A DNA stretch of 64,000 bases from Pseudomonas abyssi (GCF_002307495.1 NZ_NTMR01000022.1:62001-126000), one strand, 5' to 3'. Counted from the first letter of the stretch, positions 28,060-44,743 are shown. The notes: generated by a model not told the origin, from the letters alone. Made by a program: numbers and translations.

Positions 28060-28782
28060 ATGACAGGCGAAGGCGAAAAAATCCTGATTGTCGATGACGA
28101 CATACGGCTGCGGCGACTGCTCGAGCGCTTTCTGGGCGAGCAGGGATACCGTGTCAGGGCGGTGGAAGACGTTGCTCAGATGGACCGTCTGCTGGCCCGC
28201 GAGATCTACTCGCTGATCGTGCTGGACCTGATGCTGCCCGGCGAAGACGGTATGAGCGCCTGCGCCCGCCTGCGGGCTGAGGGCAACACCACGCCGATCA
28301 TCATGCTGACCGCCAAAGGCGACGAAACCAGCCGCATCCAGGGCCTGGAAATCGGTGCCGACGACTACCTGCCCAAGCCCTTCAACCCACGCGAGCTGGT
28401 GGCCCGCATGAAGGCCGTGTTACGCCGGCAGGCGCCGCAAGTGCCGGGCGCGCCCAGCGCCGACGACGATCAGGTGACCTTTGGCGAGTTCACCCTGAAT
28501 CTGGCAACCCGTGAGCTGACCCGCGGCAACGAGGTCAACATGCTGACCACCGGCGAGTTCGCCGTGCTCAAGGCGCTGGTACGCCACCCGCGCGAACCGC
28601 TGACCCGCGACAAGCTGATGCAGCTGGCCCGTGGCCGCGAGTGGGACGCGCTGGAGCGTTCAATTGACGTGCAGATATCCCGTCTGCGCCGCATGCTTGA
28701 GCCCGATCCGTCCAAGCCACGCTACATCCAGACTGTCTGGGGCGTGGGTTATGTCTTTGTACCGGACGGCCAAGGTACGTGA
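28060..28782 (+). CDS. ompR: OmpR/AmgR response regulator
   Basis: A 240-residue OmpR-type regulator. The receiver domain (about 7-120) has IVDDD, the phosphorylation site in LIVLDLMLPGEDG and KPFNPREL; the winged-helix domain (about 140-235) has the recognition region LERSIDVQISRLRRMLE. In Pseudomonas this gene beside tex is also called amgR and governs the envelope stress response to misfolded membrane proteins and aminoglycosides. Its stop overlaps the GTG start of envZ by GTGA, so the pair is translationally coupled. An AGGTAGG element precedes the ATG. Confidence 0.95.
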   Translation: MTGEGEKILIVDDDIRLRRLLERFLGEQGYRVRAVEDVAQMDRLLAREIYSLIVLDLMLPGEDGMSACARLRAEGNTTPIIMLTAKGDETSRIQGLEIGADDYLPKPFNPRELVARMKAVLRRQAPQVPGAPSADDDQVTFGEFTLNLATRELTRGNEVNMLTTGEFAVLKALVRHPREPLTRDKLMQLARGREWDALERSIDVQISRLRRMLEPDPSKPRYIQTVWGVGYVFVPDGQGT

Positions 28783-30086
28783 AGGGCGGTCCCGGCTGGC
28801 ACCCACTACTGCCGCGCAGTTTCTTTGGCCGCACCATTTTGCTGGTACTCATGGTCACCCTGTTTTCACAGGTGCTGACCCTGCTGTATCTGCTGAGCAA
28901 CGAAGACCTGCTGGTGGATCGCCAATACAGTCACGGCACCGCCATGCTGGTCCGCGCCTACTGGGCCAGCGGCCCGGCCGCGCGTCACGACATCGAGGAA
29001 ATGACCGGTATCCGTGTGATGGTGCCCGAGCAGGTGCCCCAGGGTGAGGTGCATTGGCCCTACTCCGGTATCTTTACCCACCAGTTGCGTGACGAGCTGG
29101 GTGACCAGACTGAAGTCCGGGTACAGACTCAAGCCCATCCCGCGGTATGGATTCACCAGCCGATCTACGGCAACTACTGGTTGAAGGTACCGCTCTACGC
29201 CCACCCGCTGCGCGGCCAGCGCGTCTGGTTGGTGGTGACCTGGCTGGTGCTGATCGGCATGCTGTCGACTGCAGCGGCCTGGTTGCTGGTGCGCCAGCTT
29301 AACCACCCACTGAAAATGCTGGAACGGGCCGCCCAACGCATCGGTCGCGGCCAGACGGTGCGCCTGCTGGACACCAGCGGGCCGTCGGAAATATCCGAGG
29401 TGTACCGGGCCTTCAACCAGATGTCACAGGACGTCGAACAGGCCAACCGCGACCGCACCATGCTGCTGGCCGGGGTATCTCACGACCTGCGCACGCCGCT
29501 GACGCGCATGCGCCTGTCGACCGAGCTGTTGTCCGATGCCGAGCCGGAGCTGACCGATGGCATGATCCGCGATATCGAGGACATGGACGCCATTCTCGAG
29601 CAGTTCATGAGCTATATCCGCGACGGCAGCGCCGAGCCCACGGAAGAAGCCGATATCAACGAGCTGATTCGTGAAGTGGTGGCACCGCTGAACAGCAACG
29701 GCGAGGTGGTTCGCCTGTGCCTGGCCGAGGTACCGCGCCTGAGCCTGCGGCGGTTATCGATGAAACGCGTGCTGATCAACCTGATCGACAATGCCCTGGT
29801 GCACGGCGGCAGCGGCGTGGAGGTGTGCACCTATGTCCATAGTCAGGACGGCGAGCGCCTGCTGACCGTCAGCGTACTGGACCGCGGTCCGGGTGTGGAG
29901 GCGTTGGAAAACGACGCCCTGTTCAGCCCCTTCATCCGCGGCGATCAGGCGCGCTCTACCAAGGGAACCGGGCTCGGACTGGCAATCGTGAAACGCATCG
30001 CTGACAGCCATGGTGCCCGCGTACAACTGCTCAACCGGGTAGACGGCGGCACCGAAGCGCGCCTGAGTTTCGTGTTGGTCAGCTGA
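28779..30086 (+). CDS. envZ: EnvZ/AmgS sensor histidine kinase
   Basis: A 435-residue inner-membrane kinase. Membrane helix 1 is at about 17-38, a periplasmic domain follows, and helix 2 is at about 146-168. HAMP comes next, then the H-box LLAGVSHDLRTPLTRMR (His about 236) and an ATPase domain with NLIDNALVHG, DRGPGV and GTGLGLAIV. It phosphorylates the OmpR encoded just upstream; in Pseudomonas the pair (AmgRS) responds to envelope protein stress. The start is a GTG embedded in the ompR stop (GTGA). It converges on chpC. Confidence 0.95.
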   Translation: MKGGPGWHPLLPRSFFGRTILLVLMVTLFSQVLTLLYLLSNEDLLVDRQYSHGTAMLVRAYWASGPAARHDIEEMTGIRVMVPEQVPQGEVHWPYSGIFTHQLRDELGDQTEVRVQTQAHPAVWIHQPIYGNYWLKVPLYAHPLRGQRVWLVVTWLVLIGMLSTAAAWLLVRQLNHPLKMLERAAQRIGRGQTVRLLDTSGPSEISEVYRAFNQMSQDVEQANRDRTMLLAGVSHDLRTPLTRMRLSTELLSDAEPELTDGMIRDIEDMDAILEQFMSYIRDGSAEPTEEADINELIREVVAPLNSNGEVVRLCLAEVPRLSLRRLSMKRVLINLIDNALVHGGSGVEVCTYVHSQDGERLLTVSVLDRGPGVEALENDALFSPFIRGDQARSTKGTGLGLAIVKRIADSHGARVQLLNRVDGGTEARLSFVLVS

Positions 30087-30096
30087 CGCCGGCGAC

Positions 30097-30570
30097 TCAG
30101 GATGCCCGGCGCAACAGACCTGCTTGCTCGAGCGCCCGCTCAACAGCCAGCAAGTCGGGAATCAGCAACGGCTGCGGCTCGTCACTGACAGTGACCCGTT
30201 GCAGCTGGTAGCTGGCGGGCCCATCGAGGGTCTGCAGCTCATCGCGCAGCAGTTTGCGCGAGCGCGGAATACCCCAGACTCGCAGACCGATGAAATGCAG
30301 GCCAGTGCCCCCCAGGGCATTGAGAATCAGGGTGCGCGGCTGAGCCCCTTCCGCCGGCTCACCACCCTGTGCACGCAGGGCGTCCAGGTCGACCATAGGC
30401 ACCGGCTGGTCACGCCATTGGGTCCAGCCGAGGAACCACTCCGGCCCCTGATTGGCTGCCTGGCTGAGGCGGTAGCCCACCAGCTCGGCCACTGCCACGT
30501 TCGGCAGCAGCAGCGGATCGTTCAGCAATGGCACGATCAGACCGTTGATACTCTCCAGCGCCTCAGACAT
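30097..30570 (-). CDS. chpC: CheW-like chemotaxis adaptor ChpC
   Basis: A 157-residue CheW-domain protein, last gene of the Pil-Chp cluster here. In P. aeruginosa ChpC links additional receptors or signals to the ChpA kinase and is a minor, accessory adaptor. The ATG at 30570 follows a GGAGAAGG element and gives the start MSEALESINGLIVPLL. It starts 36 bases past the chpB stop. chpD and chpE, which follow chpC in P. aeruginosa, are absent here; the neighbour is envZ in the opposite direction. Confidence 0.9.
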   Translation of the reverse strand: MSEALESINGLIVPLLNDPLLLPNVAVAELVGYRLSQAANQGPEWFLGWTQWRDQPVPMVDLDALRAQGGEPAEGAQPRTLILNALGGTGLHFIGLRVWGIPRSRKLLRDELQTLDGPASYQLQRVTVSDEPQPLLIPDLLAVERALEQAGLLRRAS

Positions 30571-30605
30571 GACGTCCTTCTCCCTTACTGCCTTGATGGG
30601 TTGCT

Positions 30606-31569
30606 CTAGCCGGCCAGGGCCGACCATTCTTGCCGCAGCCAGTGCTGCAGCGCCTGCGCCAGCTGCTCCGGAGTGCCCTGGCGATGACTGAAACCGGCCG
30701 CCTGCACGGCCCCGGGCATGGTTGCACAGGCTGCGCTGGCGGTATCCTGGGTCCAGACTTCGATACCTTGGCGGCGCATGCGGCCACAGGCCTCGACGCC
30801 ATCCTCCCCCATACCACTGAAAATGATTGCGCCGCAGGCGGGGCCAAAGCCATCACACACCGCATCCAGCACCGCGGCAATCGAAGGCCGATAGGGCCCG
30901 GGCCACGGAGCGTCACTCAACAACACCTCACCGTCGGCGCCAAAGTCCAGGCTCCGCGCGATCGGCGCAACCAGCACTTCACCTGCCTGCAGGTGCGCCC
31001 CCGGCTGACAGTTGACGATGCGCCAGTCATTCTGGCGCCCCAGAATCTGCGGCAACTGTTGCTCAAACCCGGCGTCGATATGCTGGGCATAGATAAAGGC
31101 CACCGGCAAGTCGGCCGGCAGACAATCCAGGAACTGCTTGACCGCAGCCGGACCGCCCAGCGAGGCACCAAGCACCCAGACGCAGGGCGCCTGCTGCGGC
31201 CTTGCGGCAGGCAACAGCGGCGCCGGCAGCACCGGTGCCTGACCACCCGGCGGCTCGCCCAGCAACGGCAGCAACTTGCCGTAGAGCCGGCGCTGCCAGC
31301 GGGGATAGTCCTCACTGTCCTGTTCAGGGATTTCGCCCGCGCCGAGCAACACCGGCGCGCTGCTATGTTCAAGCAGCCAGTCGGCCAGCGGAGACTCCTC
31401 GGCCAACTCCAGCAGCCAGGCGTCCGTGCTGACCTGCTCCAGCTCGCTCGCCGTCAACCCGGCCGGGTCATCGGCGAAGACGACTGCATAGCCGAACTCC
31501 GCCAGCACCTGTGCCAGCTTGCGGCGCTTGCCGGCATGCCCGGCCAGCAGCGCGATCGCCGCGGCATGA

Positions 31570-31577
<8 letters not shown>
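30606..31577 (-). CDS. chpB: Chp methylesterase ChpB (CheB-like)
   Basis: A 323-residue CheB-type protein-glutamate methylesterase that should remove methyl groups from PilJ. The N-terminal half is a degenerate receiver-like domain without a clear phospho-acceptor. The C-terminal esterase domain shows the triad: Ser in LGASLGGPAAV, His in YAQHIDAGFE and Asp in FSGMGEDGVEA. The GTG at 31577 overlaps the end of chpA by eight bases (GTGACTGA), indicating translational coupling. Confidence 0.93.
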
Positions 31578-37980
<6,403 letters not shown>

Positions 37981-37982
37981 AG

Positions 37983-38864
37983 TCACTCCAGACGTTCAAT
38001 GCTATCCCGGCGCACATAGGCCTGTACCTGATCATCAGGCAAACGCTCGAGCAGGGGATTGTTCCAGTCCATGATTTCACCCAATCCGATCACCAGCATG
38101 CCACCCGGAGCCAGGCGTCTGGCCAGCAGGTTCAGCAGGTCGCGACGACGCCAGCGACGGAAGTAGATGAGCAGGTTCTGGCAGAAGATGATATCCAGGT
38201 CCTGAATCGGAGCCTGGGCCAGTTCAAGAATGTTCAGTCGAGAAAAGCAGACCCGGTCACGCAGACCGTAGGCTACTTCGTGCTTGTCATTGGCCAGCGG
38301 CTGTAACCACTCGCGCCGTTCACGCTCGTTCAGACCACCCAGCCGGTGCCCGGAATAGATGGCAGTGCGCCCCTGTTCCAGCGCCTTCAGGCTGATGTCA
38401 GTTGCCCAGATGCCGTAGCTGGTCTGCGCCTTGGCGTTGCGCAGACTCTGCTCGGCCATCACGGCCAGCGAGTATGCTTCTTCGCCGCTGGCGCAACCCA
38501 CGCTCCACAACTGCAGCGGGCGATCAGCCGGGCGGTTCTCCAGCAGTCGGTCGAGGTGGCGACCGACCGCATCAAAGGACGGACGATGCCGCATGAAGCT
38601 GGTTTCGCGCACGGTCAAGTGCTCGATCAGCGAGGACCATTCCACCGCGCCCGAGGCACCCTGAGTGACATACTCGTAGTAGGCCTGATAGTCATTCAGA
38701 CTGAGCGCCCGCATGCGGGCGCAGAGGCTGGTCTGCAGGAAGGTCTTGCGCTGGTCGCTGACGCACACGCCTGTGCGCGCTTCAAGCAGCGTCTGCCACT
38801 GCCGAAACTGCTGCGTGTCCATGTCTGGCAGCTGCTGCAGCGACCAGTTTTGCGTTGTCTGCAC
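37983..38864 (-). CDS. pilK: Chemoreceptor methyltransferase PilK (CheR-like)
   Basis: A 293-residue CheR-family enzyme that should methylate glutamates of the PilJ receptor using S-adenosylmethionine. The N-terminal helical domain has TSLCARMRALSLNDYQAYYEYV; the methyltransferase core has LWSVGCASGEEAYSLAVM and IWATDISLKALEQG, and DIIFCQNLLIYFR follows. The GTG at 38864 is preferred because GAGGG lies about seven bases upstream and the length then matches P. aeruginosa PilK; another GTG at 38879 and the ATG of MDTQQF further in are possible. The chpA start lies two bases past its stop. Confidence 0.93.
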   Translation of the reverse strand: MQTTQNWSLQQLPDMDTQQFRQWQTLLEARTGVCVSDQRKTFLQTSLCARMRALSLNDYQAYYEYVTQGASGAVEWSSLIEHLTVRETSFMRHRPSFDAVGRHLDRLLENRPADRPLQLWSVGCASGEEAYSLAVMAEQSLRNAKAQTSYGIWATDISLKALEQGRTAIYSGHRLGGLNERERREWLQPLANDKHEVAYGLRDRVCFSRLNILELAQAPIQDLDIIFCQNLLIYFRRWRRRDLLNLLARRLAPGGMLVIGLGEIMDWNNPLLERLPDDQVQAYVRRDSIERLE

Positions 38865-38920
38865 GTGTGACCCTCGCACTCGGCGTTTCGGGGTGGCAGT
38901 TGCCTGCCACCCGACTCAGC

Positions 38921-40960
38921 TTAGTCGCCCTGCTGCGGCAGCGTGAAGCCGTCAACCGACTGGCGCATGGCCTCGGCCAGTTTCGCCAGCTCACCGATGC
39001 TGCGCGCCGTGGTAGTGGTACCGGCGGATGTCTGCGAGGTGATTTCCTGAATCACGTTCATGGTGTTGGAAATGTGACCGGCCGAAGACGCCTGCTGACG
39101 TGCTGCGTTGGAAATGTTCTGAATCAACGCTGCAAGGCTGGTCGATACCTTCTCGATCTCCTCCAGTGCCACACCGGCGTCCTGCGCCAGTCGGGCACCG
39201 CGGACCACCTCGGAGGTGGTCTGTTCCATCGAGATAACCGCTTCGTTGGTATCGGTCTGAATGGTCTTAACCAGCGCTTCAATCTGCTTGGTTGCACCGG
39301 AGGAACGTTCCGCGAGGCGCTGAACCTCGTCCGCAACCACCGCGAAGCCGCGACCGGCATCACCGGCCATAGAGGCCTGGATCGCCGCGTTAAGAGCCAG
39401 AATGTTGGTCTGGTCGGCAATGTCGTTAATCAGGCTGACGATGTCACCGATCTCCTGGGACGACTCACCCAGACGCTTGATCCGCTTGGAGGTGTCCTGG
39501 ATCTGCTCACGAATGGTGTCCATGCCAACGATGGTGTTCTGTACCACCTCGTTACCCTTGTTGGCGATGGCTACCGAGCGCTCCGCTACCGCCGCCGATT
39601 CGGAGGCGTTGGCCGATACCTGGTCGATCGACACAGCCATTTCATTTACCGCCGCCGAGGCGCCGGCGATTTCCTGCGCCTGGTGCTCGGAGGCCTCGGC
39701 CAGGTGCATCGCGGTACCCTGTGTCTCCTGGGCGGCGCGCTCCACTTCCTGAGCAGTGTCGTTAATGGTACCTACCAGCGCACGCAGCTGGTCGATGGAC
39801 TCGTTGATGGAGTCAGCGATGGCGCCGGTGAAGTCCTCGGTTACCGTTGCCTGAGCGGTCAAGTCACCGTCGGCCAGATCACCGATCTCGTCCAGCAGAC
39901 GCAGAATCGCTGCCTGGTTACGCTCGTTCTTCTCGCGGGTTTCCGCCAGACGTTCACGGGTATCGCGGGTCAGCTGAATACCGATCAGCAGCAGACACAT
40001 GAAGGCGATCGCCGCCAGCACATAGCCCAGCAGGCTGTTGGCAACGCGCGAATCAGCGCGGCTTTCAAAGCCCTGCGCCAGCTCCGACAGGTTGTCGAGC
40101 ATCAGCTGGGAGCCGGAGAAGATTTCGTTGGCTGCGGTACGTACCTGATAGAGCTCGGGAGAGGTCAGCAAAATCTGGTCCACCGAGTCCGATACATAGC
40201 GGAACAGCGACTGGATTTCCTGCAGTCGGCTGGCCGCGTCAGGGTCGGTTACCGGCGCAATGCCAATGCTGGGGTTACCTTCCAGCATGCCCTGGAGTAC
40301 GCGACCGAACAGGCTGGCGTCACGGCCGAAGCTGTCCGCCGCCATGACCGCATCCTCGTCACCTTCGAGTACCCGGTTAACCGAGCCGAGAATCCGCTCC
40401 GCCAGCAGCGACTGACGCTGGGCAATGGCGACCTGATCAGCGGGCGCGCCGCTGGCAATCAGCACGTCTACCACGTCTTCGTACTCGACCTGCAGTTGCG
40501 GCACAGTATCGGACAGGGTGATTGCTACCTCGTGCAACGAGAGTACCGTGGTCTGGCTGGCCAGAATCGCGTCGGCGTTGCCACGCATGCGATCCCAGTC
40601 GGCCTGCACCTTGGCCTGCTGCGCCTGCAGACTGTCAGGCATCGGCGGCAGGTTGGAGGACGGATCACCGTTGACCAGGTAGTCCCAGCGTTGCTGGAAG
40701 TCGTTACGCGCCGTCAGCAGCAGGCCAAAGGCCTCCGGCGTACCGGTGGCCGCCTCGGTGGCCGACTTGGAGATTTCCTGCGACAGTACGCGCAGCTCAC
40801 CCGCGTGACCGATGTACTCCGTATCACGCGAGCTTTGGGTGTTCAGGTAAAAGAAGTTGGCGATCAGCAGTACCAGCGAAACGACCAGTACGGCACCGAG
40901 ACCCAGGACCGTGCGGTTGCTTCGCAAGGAAGACAGCGTCTGTGTATCAATTAGCTTCAT
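38921..40960 (-). CDS. pilJ: Type IV pilus chemoreceptor PilJ
   Basis: A 679-residue methyl-accepting chemotaxis protein. Helix 1 is at about 16-40, and a periplasmic region with two PilJ-type helical modules runs to about 300. Helix 2 is at about 305-325 ([18 protein letters not shown]). HAMP and a signalling domain follow, with the hairpin tip near [20 protein letters not shown]. PilJ feeds surface and pilin signals to ChpA through PilI and is modified by PilK and ChpB. Length is close to P. aeruginosa PilJ (682). Confidence 0.96.
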   Translation of the reverse strand: MKLIDTQTLSSLRSNRTVLGLGAVLVVSLVLLIANFFYLNTQSSRDTEYIGHAGELRVLSQEISKSATEAATGTPEAFGLLLTARNDFQQRWDYLVNGDPSSNLPPMPDSLQAQQAKVQADWDRMRGNADAILASQTTVLSLHEVAITLSDTVPQLQVEYEDVVDVLIASGAPADQVAIAQRQSLLAERILGSVNRVLEGDEDAVMAADSFGRDASLFGRVLQGMLEGNPSIGIAPVTDPDAASRLQEIQSLFRYVSDSVDQILLTSPELYQVRTAANEIFSGSQLMLDNLSELAQGFESRADSRVANSLLGYVLAAIAFMCLLLIGIQLTRDTRERLAETREKNERNQAAILRLLDEIGDLADGDLTAQATVTEDFTGAIADSINESIDQLRALVGTINDTAQEVERAAQETQGTAMHLAEASEHQAQEIAGASAAVNEMAVSIDQVSANASESAAVAERSVAIANKGNEVVQNTIVGMDTIREQIQDTSKRIKRLGESSQEIGDIVSLINDIADQTNILALNAAIQASMAGDAGRGFAVVADEVQRLAERSSGATKQIEALVKTIQTDTNEAVISMEQTTSEVVRGARLAQDAGVALEEIEKVSTSLAALIQNISNAARQQASSAGHISNTMNVIQEITSQTSAGTTTTARSIGELAKLAEAMRQSVDGFTLPQQGD

Positions 40961-41050
40961 ATGACTGGCCCCTACCTGGCCTACGGCTGTTATTACTGGC
41001 TACATGCTCCTGTCGCGGTGGCGGCCAGGCCGCTACCGCGCCCAAGTCCA

Positions 41051-41587
41051 TCAGATGGCAACGTCCAGAAACTGCTGGTCGTGTGCCAGGGCGCGAAAGT
41101 TGAAAACCAGCGCCTCACGCTCTCCCCGATACGCCCCTACAATGTAGGGCCGCACCTGCGCATCCAGCGCCGGTAACTCGGTGCTGAAGGTATTCACCGG
41201 CAGATGCTGCATCCCCAGCACCTCATCTACCAGCAGCCCAACGAACAGATCATCACGATCCAGCACCAGCACCCGACGCTGCTTGCGGGCAGCCGTGGTG
41301 CTGACGCCGAAGAACCGGCTCAGATCAATGATGGGTAACAGACGGCCACGCACGTTGGCCACACCCCGCACCCAGGCCTTGACCCGGGGCAGCGCGGTGT
41401 AGCGCGGTTCGTGCAGAATTTCAGTGATTTCGCCCATGGCCGCCAGCATGGTGCAACCGGCCAGGCGAAAGCCTACGCCGCTCCAGGTCTCACTGACCAC
41501 GTCCTGCGACGGCAGGCCTGCGGCCTGCTGGCGGCACTGGCTGGCGAGCTGCTGCAGCAGCTCGAAGGGATGTTGAATATCTGACAT
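41051..41587 (-). CDS. pilI: CheW-like adaptor PilI
   Basis: A 178-residue CheW-domain protein that couples the PilJ receptor to the ChpA kinase. Typical CheW features are GEITEILHEPRYTALPRVKAWVRGVANVRGRLLPIIDLSRFFG and LLVDEVLGM. The ATG at 41587 follows an AGGGA element and gives the same length as P. aeruginosa PilI; an upstream in-frame ATG pair is not needed. It lies 45 bases past the pilH stop. Confidence 0.95.
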   Translation of the reverse strand: MSDIQHPFELLQQLASQCRQQAAGLPSQDVVSETWSGVGFRLAGCTMLAAMGEITEILHEPRYTALPRVKAWVRGVANVRGRLLPIIDLSRFFGVSTTAARKQRRVLVLDRDDLFVGLLVDEVLGMQHLPVNTFSTELPALDAQVRPYIVGAYRGEREALVFNFRALAHDQQFLDVAI

Positions 41588-41632
41588 GCCGTCCCTGTTC
41601 TCGTTCTTATCCGGCATCAAGTAACGTCGGCC

Positions 41633-41998
41633 CTAGCTGCCGAGTACGGTTTTCAGGGTCTTGATCAGGGTGGACTCGTCGACCGGTTTGGTCAGATAGT
41701 CCTTGGCGCCCTGACGAGTACCCCACACCTTGTCGGTTTCCTGGTCCTTGGTGGTTACGATGATGACGGGAATGTGTCCGGTTTCCGGATCTTTGGTCAG
41801 TTGCCGCGTTGCCTGAAAGCCGTTCAGGCCGGGCATCACGATATCCATCAGGACGGCGTCGGGCTTCTCCTGGCGGGCCAGGGCCACGCCGTCGGCACCG
41901 TTCTCGGCCTTGAGTACCTCATAGCCGTGTTTTTCCAGCATGCCGGTCAGCTTGTACAGCTCGGTCGGCGAATCATCTACTACCAAAATACGGGCCAT
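41633..41998 (-). CDS. pilH: CheY-like response regulator PilH
   Basis: A 121-residue single receiver domain with IVDDSP, the phospho-acceptor in AVLMDIVMPGLNG and KPVDESTL. In P. aeruginosa PilH acts as a phosphate sink or favours pilus retraction opposite to PilG. It lies between pilG and pilI on the same strand, in an operon. Confidence 0.95.
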   Translation of the reverse strand: MARILVVDDSPTELYKLTGMLEKHGYEVLKAENGADGVALARQEKPDAVLMDIVMPGLNGFQATRQLTKDPETGHIPVIIVTTKDQETDKVWGTRQGAKDYLTKPVDESTLIKTLKTVLGS

Positions 41999-42036
41999 CA
42001 GACTCCCCCGGGTTGTGCTCTGTGTTGCGTTCGCGC

Positions 42037-42450
42037 TCAGGCGCCGGCGGCACCGGCCAGATTGCCGGACTGCGGGACGTGGGCGCGGATGGCACCCAAC
42101 AGCTCTTCCTTGCTGAAGGGTTTGGTCAGGTATTGGTCTGACCCGACGATACGGCCCTTGGCCTTGTCGAACAGACCGTCCTTGCTGGACAACATGATGA
42201 CCGGCGTCGCCCGGAAGGCGCTGTTGTTCTTGATCAGCGCGCAGGTCTGATACCCGTCAAGACGAGGCATCATGATGTCGACAAAGATGATATCCGGGTG
42301 GTTGTCGGCAATCTTGGCCAGCGCGTCAAAGCCGTCGACCGCAGTGATGACGGTGCATCCGACCTTTTTCAGCAGGGTCTCTGCCGTGCGTCGAATCGTC
42401 TTGCTGTCGTCAATCACCATGACTTTCAGGCTCTCGAAATTTTCTTCCAT
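42037..42450 (-). CDS. pilG: CheY-like response regulator PilG
   Basis: A 137-residue single receiver domain with VIDDSKTIRRTAETLL, the phospho-acceptor in IIFVDIMMPRLDG and KPFSKEELL. PilG is phosphorylated by ChpA and promotes PilB-driven pilus extension and cAMP production by CyaB. It is the first gene of the pil-chp operon, so the promoter should lie in the 227-base gap to gshB, where I see no certain -35/-10 pair. Confidence 0.95.
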   Translation of the reverse strand: MEENFESLKVMVIDDSKTIRRTAETLLKKVGCTVITAVDGFDALAKIADNHPDIIFVDIMMPRLDGYQTCALIKNNSAFRATPVIMLSSKDGLFDKAKGRIVGSDQYLTKPFSKEELLGAIRAHVPQSGNLAGAAGA

Positions 42451-42677
42451 AAGACCAGCCTTTGTTTTTGATGGAGGGTCGTACCTGTTGGCTGCGCCGA
42501 CGCAGCCGCTGACCAGCCAATTCCCTGTCGGCGTACTTTTAGCATAGATTCGACGACCAATCTATAAACCCATCCCAGCGACGATACAGCTTGCGCAAAA
42601 GCACCACGCACTGGCTGCACGACGCCGGCGGCGCTACACTCGAAGCCCCCTGCAACAGCCTGGAATACACACTGCCC

Positions 42678-43631
42678 ATGCGAATCCGCCTCGGTATCGT
42701 GATGGATCCGATCAACGCGATCCATTACAAGAAAGACAGTTCACTGGCCATGCTGCTGGCCGCCGCCCAACGCGACTGGGAGCTCTTCTACCTGGAGCCG
42801 CAGGACCTCTACCTGGTCGACGGCAAGGCTCACGGCTGCCTGCGCCCGCTCAAGGTATTTGCCGATCCCGCCCACTGGTACGAGCTGGGCGAGGAACAAA
42901 AGGCCCCGCTGGACAGCCTGGACGTTGTGCTGATGCGCAAGGACCCGCCCTTCGACAACGAGTTTCTCTACGCCACCCACATTCTGGAAGCGGCCGAGCG
43001 TGACGGTGTACTGATCGTCAACCGCCCAGCCAGTCTGCGCGATTGCAACGAGAAATTGTTTGCTACCCAGTTCCCGCAATGCGCACCGGATCACGTCGTT
43101 ACCCGGCGCGCCGACATTCTGCGCGAATTCGCGTTGCAGCACCGTGACGTTATTCTCAAACCGCTCGACGGCATGGGCGGCTCCATGATTTTCCGCATAA
43201 GAGAGAATGACCCCAACCTCAGCGTGATCATCGAGACACTGACTCAACACGGCACCCAGCAGATCATGGCCCAGCGCTATCTGCCGGAAATCAAGGACGG
43301 CGACAAACGTATCCTGATGATCCAGGGCGAGCCGGTCCCCTACTGCCTGGCGCGCATCCCGCAGCAGGGTGAGACGCGCGGCAACCTGGCCGCTGGCGGC
43401 CGTGGCGAGGCGCGCCCGCTGACCGAGCGCGATCGCTGGATCGCGGCCCAGGTCGGCCCGGCCCTGCGCGAGCGCGGCCTGCTGTTTGTCGGCCTGGACG
43501 TGATTGGCGATTACCTGACCGAAATCAACGTCACCAGTCCGACCTGCATCCGCGAAATCGATGCGGCCTACGACACCGACATTGGCGGCCGCCTGATGAA
43601 CGCGATCGAAGCCCTGCTGCAGGCGCGTTGA
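42678..43631 (+). CDS. gshB: Glutathione synthetase
   Basis: A 317-residue ATP-grasp enzyme that joins gamma-glutamylcysteine and glycine. Family landmarks are RLGIVMDPINAI, DVVLMRKDPPFDNEF, VNRPASLRDCNEKL and the ATP-grasp stretch KPLDGMGGSMIFRI, ending in LFVGLDVIGDYLTEINVTSPT. The ATG at 42678 gives the family start. Divergent from pilG, as in P. aeruginosa. gshA for the first step lies 19 kb away. Confidence 0.97.
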   Translation: MRIRLGIVMDPINAIHYKKDSSLAMLLAAAQRDWELFYLEPQDLYLVDGKAHGCLRPLKVFADPAHWYELGEEQKAPLDSLDVVLMRKDPPFDNEFLYATHILEAAERDGVLIVNRPASLRDCNEKLFATQFPQCAPDHVVTRRADILREFALQHRDVILKPLDGMGGSMIFRIRENDPNLSVIIETLTQHGTQQIMAQRYLPEIKDGDKRILMIQGEPVPYCLARIPQQGETRGNLAAGGRGEARPLTERDRWIAAQVGPALRERGLLFVGLDVIGDYLTEINVTSPTCIREIDAAYDTDIGGRLMNAIEALLQAR

Positions 43632-43742
43632 AACACCCCCGCTCGCACGCCGTCGACACCGACGGCGTGACCTGCCCCACAGAACAGCACATGGACTTTT
43701 GTGCCGTCGGCGGGCAGACTTCCACGGATACCGAGTTCGCCT

Positions 43743-44648
43743 ATGGACAGCATGAATACCGCCGTGACCCCTCCTGCGCCCAGCCAAGCCCGTACCGTCA
43801 CCTCCCGTGACCGCCTGGGTTTCACCCTGTTTATCGCTGCGGTGCTGCACGCCCTGCTGATTCTCGGTATCACCTTTGATCTGCCGACACCCAGCGAGCT
43901 GACCAAAAGCCTGGAAATCACCCTGGCCACACAGCGGGCCGACGAGGCCCCGGAAGAGGCCGACTACCTGGCCCAGATCAACCAGCAGGGCAGCGGCACG
44001 CTGGAAGAAAAGGCCGCGCCCAGCACCACCGAAGAAGCAGACTTTCAGGATAGCGAGATCCACGAAGTCACCCCCCAGCAGCAAGTCAGCGCACCGCCGC
44101 CGGAGCAGGAGCAGCAAAAGGTCATCACCACCAGCGCGCCCAAGGTCGACCAGGTCACCGCCGCACCGCCGACCGCCAAGCCGGAGCCAGCACCCACCGC
44201 CGAGCTGAGCTTCAACATGAGCGACCTCTCGCGTGAAATCGCCAGCCTGGAAGCCCAACTGGCCGAAGAGCGCCAGGCCTACGCACGCCGTCCGCGCATC
44301 CTGCGGCTGAACGCCGCCTCGACCATGGCCGACAAGGGAGCGTTCTACAAGGATGCCTGGCGCCGCAAGGTGGAGCAGGTGGGCAACCTCAACTACCCCG
44401 CCGAAGCCCGCGCCAACCGTATCTACGGCAGTCTGCGGCTGATGGTCCAGATCAACCGTGACGGCAGCCTGCGCGATGTGCGCATCCTTGAATCCTCAGG
44501 CGAGAAGATTCTCGACGACGCGGCCATCCGTATTGTCCGACTGGCCGCTCCCTTCATGCCGTTCACCGGCGAACTGATGGATGTCGACGTGCTGGAAATC
44601 ATCCGTACCTGGCGCTTTGAGCCGGGTGACCGCGTGTCCAGCTTCTGA
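43743..44648 (+). CDS. tonB3: TonB-family energy transducer (TonB3-like)
   Basis: A 301-residue TonB-type protein. A single N-terminal membrane anchor (about 20-42, GFTLFIAAVLHALLILGI) is followed by a Gln/Pro-rich periplasmic spacer (about 80-160), a coiled segment (about 165-190) and the C-terminal TonB domain (about 205-300: YPAEARANRIYGSLRLMVQINRDGSL). In P. aeruginosa the gene at this position, tonB3, is needed for twitching and pilus assembly and not for iron uptake, which fits the Chp neighbours. The start could be 43743 or the ATG nine bases later. Confidence 0.85.
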   Translation: MDSMNTAVTPPAPSQARTVTSRDRLGFTLFIAAVLHALLILGITFDLPTPSELTKSLEITLATQRADEAPEEADYLAQINQQGSGTLEEKAAPSTTEEADFQDSEIHEVTPQQQVSAPPPEQEQQKVITTSAPKVDQVTAAPPTAKPEPAPTAELSFNMSDLSREIASLEAQLAEERQAYARRPRILRLNAASTMADKGAFYKDAWRRKVEQVGNLNYPAEARANRIYGSLRLMVQINRDGSLRDVRILESSGEKILDDAAIRIVRLAAPFMPFTGELMDVDVLEIIRTWRFEPGDRVSSF

Positions 44649-44743
44649 CCCGCTGACGCCCCACTGCAGCACCTGGCCCCGCCAAGCGCATTCAGACGCG
44701 CAACCGCCTTGCCCTGCCTGATCTTCGGCCCGATACTGTGGGC

